A DNA stretch of 64,000 bases from Sphingobium sp. (GCA_020446425.1 JAGRES010000024.1:1-64000), one strand, 5' to 3'; positions 27,676 through 36,712 are shown, counted from the stretch's first letter. The notes: generated by a model not told the origin, from the sequence alone. Numbers and translations: made by a program.

Positions 27676-28289
27676 TCGAGCTGTTTATCTCGGCCTTCAT
27701 CACCCTGTTCGTGGTGATTGATCCGCCCGGATGCGCGCCCATTTATGCGAGTATCACAAGCGATGCATCGGCGCGGCAACGCCGGTCGATGGCGATCCGC
27801 GCCGTCGCCATTTCCGCGATCATCCTGCTGATCTTCGCGCTGTACGGCAAGCAGCTGCTTGGTGTGCTCGGCATCAATCTCGATTCCTTCCGCATCGCGG
27901 GCGGCATCATGCTGTTCATGATCGCGCTCGATATGGTGTTCGAAAAACGCACGCAGCGGCGTGAGGACCGTGCGCAAAAGATCATCGAAACGCCCGAGAT
28001 AGAGGATGTTTCGGTATTCCCGATGGCCATGCCGATGATTGCGGGGCCAGGTTCCATCGCCACTGTCATGCTGCTGATGGCACGCGCGGACGGGTTTGAG
28101 GAACGCGCGGTTGTCCTTGGAGCGGTCGGCGTGAACCTGGTTTTGATGTTGATTGCGCTCGTCGCGGCGGGGCCGATCATGGCTGTGCTGGGGCAGAAGA
28201 TCGAGGCGGTGATTACCCGCCTGCTTGGCGTTTTATTGGCGGCGCTGGCCGTTCAATTCGTGATCGACGGGATCCGCGCCAGTTTCTGA
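27672..28289 (+). CDS. MarC family integral membrane protein
   Basis: The 205-residue protein has six predicted spans and the family's FVVIDPPGCAPIYASIT (about residues 15-31) and FPMAMPMIAGPGSIATVMLL (about 117-136) motifs. MarC-family proteins were once named antibiotic resistance or amino acid exporters; the role is unproven. It is the last member of the run yggT-yggU-folD-NTF2-marC. Confidence 0.92.
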   Translation: MIELFISAFITLFVVIDPPGCAPIYASITSDASARQRRSMAIRAVAISAIILLIFALYGKQLLGVLGINLDSFRIAGGIMLFMIALDMVFEKRTQRREDRAQKIIETPEIEDVSVFPMAMPMIAGPGSIATVMLLMARADGFEERAVVLGAVGVNLVLMLIALVAAGPIMAVLGQKIEAVITRLLGVLLAALAVQFVIDGIRASF

Positions 28290-28340
28290 AGATCAGGTTT
28301 GATACTTGTGATAGCTGACTGTCAGGACACGACAACTATA

Positions 28341-28350
28341 GCGGACATTC
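28341..28350. repeat. GCGGACATTC, left copy flanking the VOC gene
   Basis: GCGGACATTC at 28341-28350 recurs in reverse orientation at 28895-28904 (GAATGTCCGC). The two copies bracket the VOC gene, consistent with, but not proof of, a transferred segment. Confidence 0.35.
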
Positions 28351-28439
28351 CGAGGGCCGGGGGTGACTGCGGGTTACATACCTGTTAGGTGAGACCGCTA
28401 ATGGCGATCGGAAGTCGATCAGCCTTCAGGAGAGTATGC

Positions 28440-28838
28440 GTGCTTTTTCACACCATGGTCGGATCGAACGACATTGAACGATCCAAGCGCTTCTACGACA
28501 CGGTGCTCGGCACCTTGGGTGCAGGGGAAGGGACGCGGAACATCGCCGACAGCGGCCATACACGTCTGATCTACAATAACGGCAACGGAACCAACTTCAT
28601 CGTCAGCCAGCCGATCAACGACGAACCGGCAAGCGTCGCCAACGGCAGCACCGTCGCCTTTTCCTGCGACTCGCCCGAGCAGGTGAAGCAGCTTCACGAT
28701 ACCGCCGTTGCCGCTGGCGGAACCTCGATCGAAGCTCCGCCCGGACCGCGCGAAACTGCCTCAATGGGCACCATCGAACTGGCCTATTTTCGTGATCCCG
28801 ACGGCAACAAACTTTGCGGAATTCATTTTCCTGCCTGA
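28440..28838 (+). CDS. VOC family protein (glyoxalase/bleomycin-resistance fold)
   Basis: The 132-residue protein has two beta-alpha-beta-beta-beta modules. It opens with HTMVGSNDIERSKRFYDTVLGTLG and ends with YFRDPDGNKLCGIH, typical of small metal-binding VOC enzymes of unknown substrate. The GTG at 28440 is chosen because AGGAGAG lies 5 bases upstream and family homology begins there; in-frame starts further up lack a ribosome site. It is isolated, with its own terminator and flanking inverted copies of GCGGACATTC, unlike the packed neighbours. Confidence 0.87.
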   Translation: MLFHTMVGSNDIERSKRFYDTVLGTLGAGEGTRNIADSGHTRLIYNNGNGTNFIVSQPINDEPASVANGSTVAFSCDSPEQVKQLHDTAVAAGGTSIEAPPGPRETASMGTIELAYFRDPDGNKLCGIHFPA

Positions 28839-28898
28839 TCCGTCTGGCACGGGTCTGCTTCTAAACCTAGCGGACCTCGATCATGCGATCCCGCGAAT

Positions 28899-28922
28899 GT
28901 CCGCTTTCCACGATAAGCGGAC
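28899..28922 (+). terminator. Hairpin downstream of the VOC gene
   Basis: GTCCGCTT (28899-28906) and AAGCGGAC (28915-28922) pair perfectly around 8 bases, 60 bases past the VOC stop, in the gap between it and the convergent OmpA-like gene. The hairpin partly contains the right copy of the GCGGACATTC flank. Confidence 0.5.
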
Positions 28923-28960
28923 TTGGGCGAGAGCTTACTCCCGCCCCGCCCGCTCTAAAA

Positions 28961-29644
28961 TTAACTCGCGGCGACATCCGCTTCCGTTACCGGCACGATC
29001 TTGATTTCGACGCGCCGGTTGGCGGATTTGCCTTCCTCCGTGGTGTTGTCGGCAATCGGCTGCGTCTCGCCAAAGCCGCGTGTCGCCATGCGCGCGGACT
29101 GCACGCCATGGACGGACAGATAGTTGGCGACTGACTGGGCGCGCCGCTCCGACAGGCCCTGATTATAGGCGTCCGACCCGGTACTGTCGGTATGGCCGTA
29201 TATGTCGATATAGGTCTTCGGATATTCGGCCAGCGTCGAGGCGACTTCATTAAGCGTCGGCTGGAACTGGGTCTGCACCGCTGCGCTGTCCGTGGCGAAG
29301 GTGATGCCCGATGGCATGCGAAGCAACAGATTGTCGCCATCACGGATGACATCGACGCCGGTTCCCGCCGTCTTTTCCCGCAGCTTGCGTTCCTGCGCAT
29401 CCATATAGGCGCCGATACCCGCACCAGCGACTGCGCCAATGCCCGCGCCGACAATCTTCTCGGTGCGATCATTCTTGCCGCCGACCAGATCGCCCAGCAG
29501 ATAACCGCCCAGCGCGCCGCCGACACCGCCGATGGCGGCCTTGGAAATTTTCCTCTCACCCGTAACCGGGTCGGTGGTGCATGCCGAGGTCGCAAGCGCT
29601 GCGGCCAGCACTGTGCCAATCGTGATCGAAAATGAATTTCTCAT
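28961..29644 (-). CDS. OmpA-family lipoprotein with glycine-zipper region
   Basis: The 227-residue protein has a signal peptide with a lipobox (LATSAC, Cys22). A glycine-zipper segment follows (AAIGGVGGALGGYLLGDLVGG and GAGIGAVAGAGIGA). The C-terminal OmpA peptidoglycan-binding domain carries YIDIYGHTDSTGSDAYNQGLSERRAQSV and NRRVEI. This is the YiaD-like architecture: an outer-membrane lipoprotein attached to the cell wall. The ATG at 29644 is preceded by GGAAAGAG; an extension to 29740 has no support. It is divergent from the CorC/HlyC-type gene. Confidence 0.93.
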   Translation of the reverse strand: MRNSFSITIGTVLAAALATSACTTDPVTGERKISKAAIGGVGGALGGYLLGDLVGGKNDRTEKIVGAGIGAVAGAGIGAYMDAQERKLREKTAGTGVDVIRDGDNLLLRMPSGITFATDSAAVQTQFQPTLNEVASTLAEYPKTYIDIYGHTDSTGSDAYNQGLSERRAQSVANYLSVHGVQSARMATRGFGETQPIADNTTEEGKSANRRVEIKIVPVTEADVAAS

Positions 29645-29786
29645 CGTGTCTCTTTCCAAAAAACTGTCTTCACGCCCCGTATAAGAGCATCTGACACGTC
29701 GAATTGTTCCATTGACGACATGAACGCGGCCTGACTTCACAATGGTTGTACATTGAAAAAAATCCCGGCATTAAGGCGGCGACACC

Positions 29787-31106
29787 ATGGATTCTATGCC
29801 TCCTCTGACGCCCTTCCCATGGGCGGATGTCTTGATGATATTGGCGCTGATCGCGCTGAATGGACTGTTCGCGATGTCGGAACTCGCGATCGTATCCGCA
29901 CGCCGGCCAAGATTGCAGGCGGCGCAGAAGGCAGGGAAAGGCGGCGCGGACGCCGCGCTTCGGCTCGCCCAAGACCCGGGGAAGTTCCTCTCGACTGTCC
30001 AGATCGGTATCACCCTGATCGGCATATTGGCGGGCGCCTATTCCGGGGCGAGCCTTGGTCAGCCGGTGGCCGATCGCCTTGCGGTGTTCGGTCTGGATGC
30101 CGAAGTCGCGACCAGTGCCGGTTTCGTGATTGTCATTGGCCTGACCACATTCGCCTCCTTGATCGTGGGGGAACTGGTGCCCAAACAGTTCGCGTTGCGC
30201 TCGCCCGAACCGATTGCCCTGTTGACCGCGCGGCCTATGCTGGTGCTGTCGCGCGTCGCCGCGCCGCTGGTGTGGCTGCTCGATGGGACGTCGGCGCTGA
30301 TTTTCCGCTTGCTGCGGATGGACCGGGAATCGCAAGAACATGTGACGGCGGAGGAGCTGCACCTGATCGTCGCCGAAGCCACAAAATCCGGCGTGATCGA
30401 GGAAAGCGAGCGCGCGATCATATCCGGCGTCGTTCGCCTTGCCGACCGTCCGGTGCGAGAGGTCATGACGCCGCGCACCGATGTCGACTGGATTGATGTG
30501 GAGGCCAGCGCGCGCGACTTGCGGGCGCGTTTGCTGGAAACGCCGCACACCCGCTTGCCGGTCGGGCAGGGCTCGGTCGAGGAAGTGATCGGCGTCGTGC
30601 AGGCGCGCGACATCATGACGGCGCTGCTGAAACGGCAAAAGATCGACGTGCGGGCGCTGATGCAGCCTGTAGAAGTCGTCCCCGATCAGGTGGATGCGAT
30701 GGACGCGCTGGAGGTGTTGCGCCGGTCGGATGTGCCGATGGTCATGGTGCATGACGAATATGGCCATTTCGAGGGGATTGTGACGCCCTCCGACCTGCTG
30801 TCGGCCATTGCGGGCAGCTTCGCTTCCGATGCGGATCTCTATGACGAACCCGATATCGTTGAACGGGATAACGGCAGCCTGCTGGTTTCCGGCCAGTTTG
30901 CGATGGACCAACTGGCCGACAGAATTGGCCTCAATCTGCCCGAAGACCGCGATTATGCGACTGTTGCGGGCCATGCGCTGTGGCAACTGAAGCACCTGCC
31001 TGAAATTGGCGAGACATTTGAGGATCAGGGCTGGCTGTTCGAGATCGTCGATATGGATGGCCGCAAGATCGACCGCCTGCTGATCACGCCTTTGTCATTG
31101 AACTGA
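29787..31106 (+). CDS. HlyC/CorC (CNNM) family membrane protein with CBS domains
   Basis: The 439-residue protein has an N-terminal DUF21/CNNM membrane domain (about residues 10-190, with the ALNGLFAMSELAIVSARR motif). A CBS pair follows (MTPRTDVDWIDVE and VMVHDEYGHFEGIVTPSDLL), then a C-terminal CorC/HlyC domain. Family members are linked to magnesium or cobalt transport control; some are labelled hemolysins without strong evidence. It has its own divergent promoter region and converges on the HHH gene with no terminator visible in the 26-base gap. Confidence 0.93.
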   Translation: MDSMPPLTPFPWADVLMILALIALNGLFAMSELAIVSARRPRLQAAQKAGKGGADAALRLAQDPGKFLSTVQIGITLIGILAGAYSGASLGQPVADRLAVFGLDAEVATSAGFVIVIGLTTFASLIVGELVPKQFALRSPEPIALLTARPMLVLSRVAAPLVWLLDGTSALIFRLLRMDRESQEHVTAEELHLIVAEATKSGVIEESERAIISGVVRLADRPVREVMTPRTDVDWIDVEASARDLRARLLETPHTRLPVGQGSVEEVIGVVQARDIMTALLKRQKIDVRALMQPVEVVPDQVDAMDALEVLRRSDVPMVMVHDEYGHFEGIVTPSDLLSAIAGSFASDADLYDEPDIVERDNGSLLVSGQFAMDQLADRIGLNLPEDRDYATVAGHALWQLKHLPEIGETFEDQGWLFEIVDMDGRKIDRLLITPLSLN

Positions 31107-31132
31107 GCACAGGGCGCCTTACCGAATTCAGA

Positions 31133-31681
31133 TCAGGACGTTTCGCTGTCGCTTTCGCTGCGGTCGAAGCGCAACAGGAATTCCTCCAGATTTCCGGCGG
31201 CCAGTAGCTGAGCCTGTTCGACCCACTGGTCACGCTCGATCCGCCCTGAGAAAGCGCCTAGATGCTTGTCTACCTCAACAATGTCGGCCTTTTCCCACTG
31301 CGCGATCTGGTCGAAGCGTGTGATGCCGAGTGACAGAAGGAGCGTGTTGAGCTTTGGGCCGACGCCTTTCAGCACCATGAGATTGTCCGGCTTGCCGCTT
31401 GCGGCTGCGATGGCGGGCCCGTCAGGAAGGGGCGTGAAGGCAGGGGGCGCGACTGCAGGCTGCTTATCGACCGGCTCAGGCACAATCGGCTCAATCACGT
31501 CATGATAGGGGTCGTCCGCATCGCGGAATGGTGCCGCCATCGGAACAAGATCGACATCGTCGTCCATATCCTCCCACTCGGGTTCGGCACCGCGCCAGCC
31601 CCATGCCCACCAGGCGGTAGCAATGCCTATCAGGAAGGCAAGCAACAAGGGGAGCCAGTTGATGGCGATAATCGGCATCAT
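31133..31681 (-). CDS. Membrane-anchored helix-hairpin-helix protein
   Basis: The 182-residue protein has one N-terminal span (about residues 5-27). An acidic, proline-rich linker (about 35-95) leads to a C-terminal helix-hairpin-helix segment, NLMVLKGVGPKLNTLLLSLGITRFDQIAQW. That segment is of the type annotated as flap-endonuclease-1-like (COG3743). Such HHH domains usually bind nucleic acid or mediate protein contacts, so membrane anchoring is notable. GGGAGAA precedes tandem ATGs; the first overlaps the stop of the 39-residue gene as ATGA. Confidence 0.78.
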   Translation of the reverse strand: MMPIIAINWLPLLLAFLIGIATAWWAWGWRGAEPEWEDMDDDVDLVPMAAPFRDADDPYHDVIEPIVPEPVDKQPAVAPPAFTPLPDGPAIAAASGKPDNLMVLKGVGPKLNTLLLSLGITRFDQIAQWEKADIVEVDKHLGAFSGRIERDQWVEQAQLLAAGNLEEFLLRFDRSESDSETS

Positions 31682-31797
31682 AGTCCGTTCTCCCGGCGAT
31701 CCTCGACAACGCCCTTGCCCCAGATCAGCCATCCCAGCCCTAGACCCAGCGCGAACACCAGAAGCAGCAGCAGCAATGTCTCGACAAACAAAGTCAT
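31678..31797 (-). CDS. 39-residue single-span membrane protein
   Basis: This very short gene begins MTLFVETLLLLLLL and continues through a glycine-containing span (VFALGLGLGWLIWG) to a charged tail ending RRENGL. Coding is supported by the strong ribosome site GGGAGG, a start 4 bases after the preceding stop, and an ATGA overlap with the next gene. It is one leucine/glycine-rich membrane helix followed by a basic/acidic cytosolic end. I do not recognise the family. It could be a small partner of either flanking envelope protein. Confidence 0.7.
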   Translation of the reverse strand: MTLFVETLLLLLLVFALGLGLGWLIWGKGVVEDRRENGL

Positions 31798-31801
31798 GGC
31801 T

Positions 31802-32668
31802 TCACCCTCCCTTGGCCGCTGACGCAGTAAAGCTGATCGTGCGGCCGCTGCCGCTTTCGCCCATGCCTTTGGCGCTTACGCGGCTGGCGGCAAAGCCTTC
31901 ATCCACCAGCACGTCGCGGACGGCTTCGGCCCTGGCCTGCGAGAGCGACTGGTTGATGGCGGTGGAACCGCGGCTGTCGGCATGCCCCGCGATGGTCAGG
32001 TGCACATTGGGGCATGCAGTCATGGCCTTGGCCAGCGCGGCGATCTTGCGGCGCGCACCTGCGTTGACCCACGGGCTGCCGGAGCGGAAGGTAATAGCGT
32101 CGGCGGTCATTATGCCGTCGATTCTGCGCTGACAATCGCTGGCGGAGGCGGCAGCAGGCGCGGGCTTTGACGCTGTGGCCGATGCCTGCGCAGCTGCCGT
32201 TTCATCCTTCTGCACGGCGTAGCTTTCGGCTGGGTCGGGCGGTATTGCGGCGGATTTCTGTGTGGCGGCTACGGCTGGTGCTTTCGCTCCATTTTCCGCG
32301 ACATTCTGGGCGTCCATTTCGCTGGCGATTACAGCCTGAAGACCATTTTTCGCATCGCCGTCTTTGTCAGTGAGTATCTCCGTCCCGATCCATTTCACCC
32401 CCTGGATGCCGGGCACCTTGCGTACCGCATTGATGGCTGCCGTGCGCGCTTCGCCATCGACCGGCCCGGATAGCAGAGCCACGCGCTGCAACGGCGAGCG
32501 CTGGAAATTGACATCGACAAACTTAAAGCGCTGATCCTCTGTCAGCGCTTGCTCCGCGCCGGTTTTAAGAGAAGCGATCAGCCTGTCGCCATAGCCCATG
32601 TTATGCGAAAGCATCGCGAGCAACAATGTTGCCCCTGCGCCGCATATCACCTTGCCGGCAGCTTCCAT
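31802..32668 (-). CDS. Membrane-anchored protein with BON-like and OmpA domains
   Basis: The 288-residue protein has an N-terminal anchor (about residues 5-20). A BON-like region follows (LLSGPVDGEARTAAINAVRKVPGIQGVKW), then an Ala/Pro-rich linker (about 120-180). The C-terminal OmpA-like domain has HLTIAGHADSRGSTAINQSLSQARAEAVRDVL. It probably spans from the membrane to the peptidoglycan. The ATG at 32668 has GAGGAGAGG upstream. It is the first gene of a three-gene leftward cluster with the 39-residue protein and the HHH protein. Confidence 0.85.
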   Translation of the reverse strand: MEAAGKVICGAGATLLLAMLSHNMGYGDRLIASLKTGAEQALTEDQRFKFVDVNFQRSPLQRVALLSGPVDGEARTAAINAVRKVPGIQGVKWIGTEILTDKDGDAKNGLQAVIASEMDAQNVAENGAKAPAVAATQKSAAIPPDPAESYAVQKDETAAAQASATASKPAPAAASASDCQRRIDGIMTADAITFRSGSPWVNAGARRKIAALAKAMTACPNVHLTIAGHADSRGSTAINQSLSQARAEAVRDVLVDEGFAASRVSAKGMGESGSGRTISFTASAAKGG

Positions 32669-32771
32669 AACCAGAGCCTCTCCTCTTTTCCCCGTTTCGG
32701 CCAAATCAGTCTAACGCGGAAAAAGGCGGATTCCAGAGCGCAAATTGCCTGTCCCGGTTCAGGACAAATAT

Positions 32772-34052
32772 TCAGTTGTCCTGTTCGCGGGCGACTTCGC
32801 GCCAGCCAATATCCTGACGGCAAAAGCCGCTCGGGAAATCAATAGCGTCGACGGCTGCATAGGCGCGGGTCTGCGCCTCGCCGATGCTGTTACCCAGTGC
32901 GGTGACATTGAGCACGCGCCCGCCATTGGCGACGAGTGCGCCGTCTTTTATCGCCGTACCCGCATGGAACACCTGTACCGTGTCGCTCGAGACATCGTCC
33001 ACGCTGCCGATTGCACCGCCCTTTTCCGGTGTGCCGGGATAGCCTTTTGCGGCCATCACTACTGTGAGCGCGGCGGTGTCCGACATGGCGATGGCATTGC
33101 GCTGGGCGAGCTTGCCCTGCGCGACATACATCAGCAGCTGGGCCAAATCCTCTTCCAGCCGCATCATCAGCACCTGGCATTCCGGGTCGCCGAAGCGCGC
33201 ATTATATTCGATCAGCTTCGGGCCTTCGCTGGTCAGCATCAGCCCGGCATAGAGCACGCCACTATAAGGCATGCCCTCGGCGGCGAGTGTGTCGACGGTC
33301 GGCTGGATGATGCGCTCCATCACCTGGCGTTCCAGCTCGGGCGTCAGCACTTTGGCCGGGGAGTAAGCACCCATGCCACCGGTATTGGGCCCGGTATCAC
33401 CGTCCCCGACGCGCTTATGATCCTGCGCGCTGCCAAAGGCGAGTACGCTCTTGCCGTCAGTGAGCGCGAAGAAGCTCGCCTCTTCGCCGGTCATAAACTC
33501 TTCCAGCACCACTTCCGCGCCCGCATCGCCGAAACCGCCGCCATACATATCGACGAGCGCTGCATCAGCGGCTTCTGCTGTTTCGGCGATGATGACGCCT
33601 TTGCCTGCCGCGAGGCCATCGGCCTTGATGACAACCGGCAGCCCGAATTTCGGCAACTCAGCGCGGGCCTGTTCCAATGATGTTGTGCGTACATAACCAG
33701 CGGTCGGGATATTGGCGCTGGCGCACAAATCCTTGGTGAAGCCCTTGGAGCCTTCGAGCTGGGCGGGTGCCTTGTCCGGCCCGAAGACGGCAAACCCTGC
33801 AGCGCGTAAGGTATCACCCAGACCATCCACAAGCGGTGCTTCCGGGCCGACGATGACAAGGTCGATGTCCTTGTCCTGACAGAATTGAATGACGGCGCTG
33901 TGGTCGCTAACATTCAGGCTGACCAGCTCGGCGCATTGGGCTATCCCCGGATTGCCCGGCGCGGCATAAAGTTTTTTGAGCGCCGCCGATTGCGCGAGCT
34001 TCCACGCGAGGGCATGTTCGCGTCCGCCAGAACCGATAAGCAGGATATTCAT
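32772..34052 (-). CDS. purD: Phosphoribosylamine-glycine ligase
   Basis: Joins 5-phosphoribosylamine and glycine using ATP, the second step of purine synthesis. The 426-residue ATP-grasp enzyme starts at [19 protein letters not shown] and shows [47 protein letters not shown] and [14 protein letters not shown]. The ATG at 34052 is only 7 bases from the divergent xseA start; a long in-frame extension into xseA is an artefact. TGTCC/GGACA pairing near 32748 may end its transcript weakly. Confidence 0.97.
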   Translation of the reverse strand: MNILLIGSGGREHALAWKLAQSAALKKLYAAPGNPGIAQCAELVSLNVSDHSAVIQFCQDKDIDLVIVGPEAPLVDGLGDTLRAAGFAVFGPDKAPAQLEGSKGFTKDLCASANIPTAGYVRTTSLEQARAELPKFGLPVVIKADGLAAGKGVIIAETAEAADAALVDMYGGGFGDAGAEVVLEEFMTGEEASFFALTDGKSVLAFGSAQDHKRVGDGDTGPNTGGMGAYSPAKVLTPELERQVMERIIQPTVDTLAAEGMPYSGVLYAGLMLTSEGPKLIEYNARFGDPECQVLMMRLEEDLAQLLMYVAQGKLAQRNAIAMSDTAALTVVMAAKGYPGTPEKGGAIGSVDDVSSDTVQVFHAGTAIKDGALVANGGRVLNVTALGNSIGEAQTRAYAAVDAIDFPSGFCRQDIGWREVAREQDN

Positions 34053-34059
34053 CAGCGCA

Positions 34060-35577
34060 ATGTCTCCGGAAAATGATGCCGCATTTGATGCTTCGGGCCG
34101 CCTGTTAGCGCAAGAGCGCAGCGGGGACAACGCGCCTGCGCTTTCGGTCAGCGAATTGTCGGCGGCATTGAAGCGCGCAGTGGAGGATCGCTTCGGCCAT
34201 GTGCGGTTGCGCGGCGAGATTTCCGGTTTCAAGCGCGCCGCATCGGGGCATGTCTATCTCGCGCTCAAGGATGAGAATGCCGTGATCGACGGTGTGATGT
34301 GGAAAGGAACGGCGGGGCGGCTCGCGTTCCAGCCGCAGGATGGCATAGAGGTTATCGCCAGCGGCAAGCTCACCACCTATCCGGGGCGTAGCAAATATCA
34401 GATCGTGATAGAGCGGATGGAGCTTGCCGGCGAAGGCGCGCTGATGCAGCTGCTCGAACGGCTCAAGAAGCAGCTGGCGGGCGAGGGGCTGTTCGACCGC
34501 GAACGCAAGCAGCCCTTGCCTTATCTGCCGCGCGTTATCGGAATTGTGACTTCGCCCACTGGCGCCGTGATCCGTGACATACTCCACCGGCTGGCCGACC
34601 GCTGCCCCGCCCATGTGCTACTCTGGCCGGTGCTGGTGCAGGGCGAAGGCGCGGCGGCACAGGTTGCAGCGGCGGTGCGCGGTTTCGATGCGATGCAGGT
34701 GGGTGGTGCGATACCCCGGCCCGATCTGGTCATCGTTGCACGTGGCGGCGGCTCGATAGAGGATCTCTGGGCGTTCAACGAGGAAGCCGTAGTGCGCGCC
34801 GTGGCGGAATGTACGATTCCGATCATCTCGGCGGTCGGGCACGAAACCGACACGACATTATGCGACTATGCAGCCGATGTCCGTGCGCCTACGCCCACGG
34901 CAGCGGCGGAAATGGCGGTGCCGGTGCGCACCGAGCTGATGGCGGGATTGACCGAAATGGGCCTGCGCGCCGCCCGGGCGGCGCGCCGCGCGACTGAGCT
35001 GCGCCGTGAACGCCTGACCATGACCGCGCGGATGCTTCCCACCCCGGAAACCCTGCTCGCACCGCAGCGTCAGCGCGCCGACGATCTGGGCGAGCGGCTG
35101 GGCCGTGGGTTGCGCCAGCGGGTGACGCTGGCGTGGCGGCATTTGTCGGAGGCGGGCGGGGCATTGCGGCCTTCGCTGTTGGCGCAGCGCATATCGCGGG
35201 ATCAGAGCCGGTTGCAGAGCATCCGTCTGCGTCCCGAGCTGGTGACGCAGGCCATTGCCCGCCACAGGGAGCGGCTGGAGTCGACATGGCGTCTTGCCCT
35301 TTCGCTCGATCCGCGCAGGCCGCTTGCCAAGGGCTTCGCGCTGGTAACGGCAGGCGACAAGGTGATCATGTCCGCCGGGGATGCGCGTGCGGCTGGCGCG
35401 ATGCGGCTGACCTTTCAGGACGGATCTCTCGAGGTTTCTGCAACCAATGGGGTTGAGACCGCACCGGCAAAGCGGTTATCATCGCCACCAAAGCGAAAGG
35501 AGCGCCCTGTGCGTTCCGGTTTATCCGGCGTGGCGCAACAGGACCTGTTCGCCGCCGATGAAAAGAAAGATTCATGA
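34060..35577 (+). CDS. xseA: Exodeoxyribonuclease VII large subunit
   Basis: Catalytic subunit of the single-strand DNA exonuclease VII. The 505-residue protein has an N-terminal OB fold ([30 protein letters not shown]), then the nuclease core with [36 protein letters not shown] and [30 protein letters not shown] long helical region completes it. The small subunit XseB is not in this window. The start at 34060 lies 7 bases from the divergent purD start. Its TGA overlaps the DUF2093 ATG. Confidence 0.95.
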   Translation: MSPENDAAFDASGRLLAQERSGDNAPALSVSELSAALKRAVEDRFGHVRLRGEISGFKRAASGHVYLALKDENAVIDGVMWKGTAGRLAFQPQDGIEVIASGKLTTYPGRSKYQIVIERMELAGEGALMQLLERLKKQLAGEGLFDRERKQPLPYLPRVIGIVTSPTGAVIRDILHRLADRCPAHVLLWPVLVQGEGAAAQVAAAVRGFDAMQVGGAIPRPDLVIVARGGGSIEDLWAFNEEAVVRAVAECTIPIISAVGHETDTTLCDYAADVRAPTPTAAAEMAVPVRTELMAGLTEMGLRAARAARRATELRRERLTMTARMLPTPETLLAPQRQRADDLGERLGRGLRQRVTLAWRHLSEAGGALRPSLLAQRISRDQSRLQSIRLRPELVTQAIARHRERLESTWRLALSLDPRRPLAKGFALVTAGDKVIMSAGDARAAGAMRLTFQDGSLEVSATNGVETAPAKRLSSPPKRKERPVRSGLSGVAQQDLFAADEKKDS

Positions 35578-35801
35578 TGTTGATGACCGGCAAAGGCCAG
35601 CTCGCCAAACTACACTATATGTCATACAGCTTTCGTGTGCTCAGCCCGGGCGATTATGTGCTGTGCGCGGTTACGGGGCGGCATATTCCGCTCGATGATT
35701 TGCGCTATTGGTCGATTGCACGGCAGGAAGCCTATGCCGATGCCGATGCGTCTACCAAGGCGGAACTGGCGGCGCGCAAGGCGCAGGGGTTGCCGCTCTG
35801 A
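35574..35801 (+). CDS. DUF2093 family protein
   Basis: The 75-residue protein matches DUF2093, a small family confined to Alphaproteobacteria ([40 protein letters not shown]). It often sits next to xseA; the function is unknown. The ATG overlaps the xseA stop (ATGA) and its own stop overlaps the CTG start proposed for the M23 gene. Confidence 0.9.
   Translation: MMLMTGKGQLAKLHYMSYSFRVLSPGDYVLCAVTGRHIPLDDLRYWSIARQEAYADADASTKAELAARKAQGLPL
35785..35800 (+). promoter_or_regulatory. Ribosome site and CTG start of the M23 gene
   Basis: AGGGG (35785-35789) sits 8 bases before a CTG (35798-35800) that overlaps the DUF2093 stop as CTGA, the same geometry as the ATGA couplings elsewhere in the window. 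No ATG, GTG or TTG lies between the TTG at 35708 and the end of the signal peptide. Confidence 0.6.
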
Positions 35802-36712
35802 CGTGTCTGCATTGGTATTATAGCCTCCCGCTTCTACTCGCCGTTGCGGCTTGCGTTGAGCCCATAGAGACGATTGCGCCCGATGCGCATGCCAGAGCTG
35901 CGGTCCCAGCAGCAGCGCTTCCGGCGGTCGAAAGGGCTGACAGGCGCACGGATTTTGCGATGGAGGGAAAAGCGCAACAGGGTGGCCGGATGCGCGGACG
36001 AGTGCCGACTGGTACGCGGGGGCTGCTGTTCAACGGCGAGCCCGTTTCGGTGGATGAGGATGGACGCTTCTTTATCGCGTTTGATCGCGATGCCGAGAAA
36101 AGCGCAAAGCTGGAGGCGGTGTTGGACGATGGCTCGGTCGTGCTGCGTGAACTGACCGTTGCGCCGGGCGACTGGCGGCTGGAACATGTGAACGCGAATT
36201 ATACCGGGCGGGCGACCAGCGAGGAGTTTCGTCGCGTGCGGGCCGGGGAGCTGAAACGCATACAGGCGGCGCGGGCCGTGAATGCGCGGTCGGATGGGTG
36301 GAAGCAGGATTTTATCTGGCCGCTCAAAGGACGCATCACAGGCGCTTTTGGCGCTCAACGCATTTATCGCGGCAAACCGGGCAGTTATCATGGCGGCACG
36401 GATATTGCGGCACCTTCCGGAACAGCCTTTGTCGCGCCGGCCGATGGCGTTGTGGTGCTGGCGGCAGTGCAGCCGTTTACGCTGGAAGGACGCCTGCTGA
36501 TTGTCGATCATGGCATGGGGCTGAACAGCGCCTTTCTGCATTGCTCTTCACTACGCGTCAAAGAGGGAGATGTAGTACGCCAGGGGCAGGCGCTGGGGAC
36601 GGTGGGCATGACCGGGCGCGCCAGCGGGCCGCACTTGCATTGGGGTATGATGTGGAAGGACGCACGTATCGACGCTGCGATTCTGGCAGGGGCTGTTCCA
36701 GAACGGCATTAA
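35798..36712 (+). CDS. M23 family metallopeptidase lipoprotein (LytM domain)
   Basis: The 304-residue product, starting at CTG, begins with a short signal peptide and a lipobox (LAVAAC, Cys19). A middle domain (about residues 65-165) precedes the C-terminal M23 peptidase, whose zinc ligands appear in SYHGGTDIAAPSGT and in HLHWG, with the catalytic HC in AFLHCSSL. An active enzyme would cut peptide cross-links in peptidoglycan. No canonical start codon yields a sensible N-terminus. The signal peptide lacks the usual basic n-region. It is the last gene of xseA-DUF2093-M23. Confidence 0.85.
   Translation: MTCLHWYYSLPLLLAVAACVEPIETIAPDAHARAAVPAAALPAVERADRRTDFAMEGKAQQGGRMRGRVPTGTRGLLFNGEPVSVDEDGRFFIAFDRDAEKSAKLEAVLDDGSVVLRELTVAPGDWRLEHVNANYTGRATSEEFRRVRAGELKRIQAARAVNARSDGWKQDFIWPLKGRITGAFGAQRIYRGKPGSYHGGTDIAAPSGTAFVAPADGVVVLAAVQPFTLEGRLLIVDHGMGLNSAFLHCSSLRVKEGDVVRQGQALGTVGMTGRASGPHLHWGMMWKDARIDAAILAGAVPERH

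Noticed and set aside
29670-30995. 441-codon open frame on the minus strand
   Set aside because: It is antisense to the CorC/HlyC-type gene, which has clear DUF21 and CBS motifs.
34053-34232. 60-residue N-terminal extension of purD
   Set aside because: It is antisense to the start of xseA; purD homology begins exactly at the ATG 34052.
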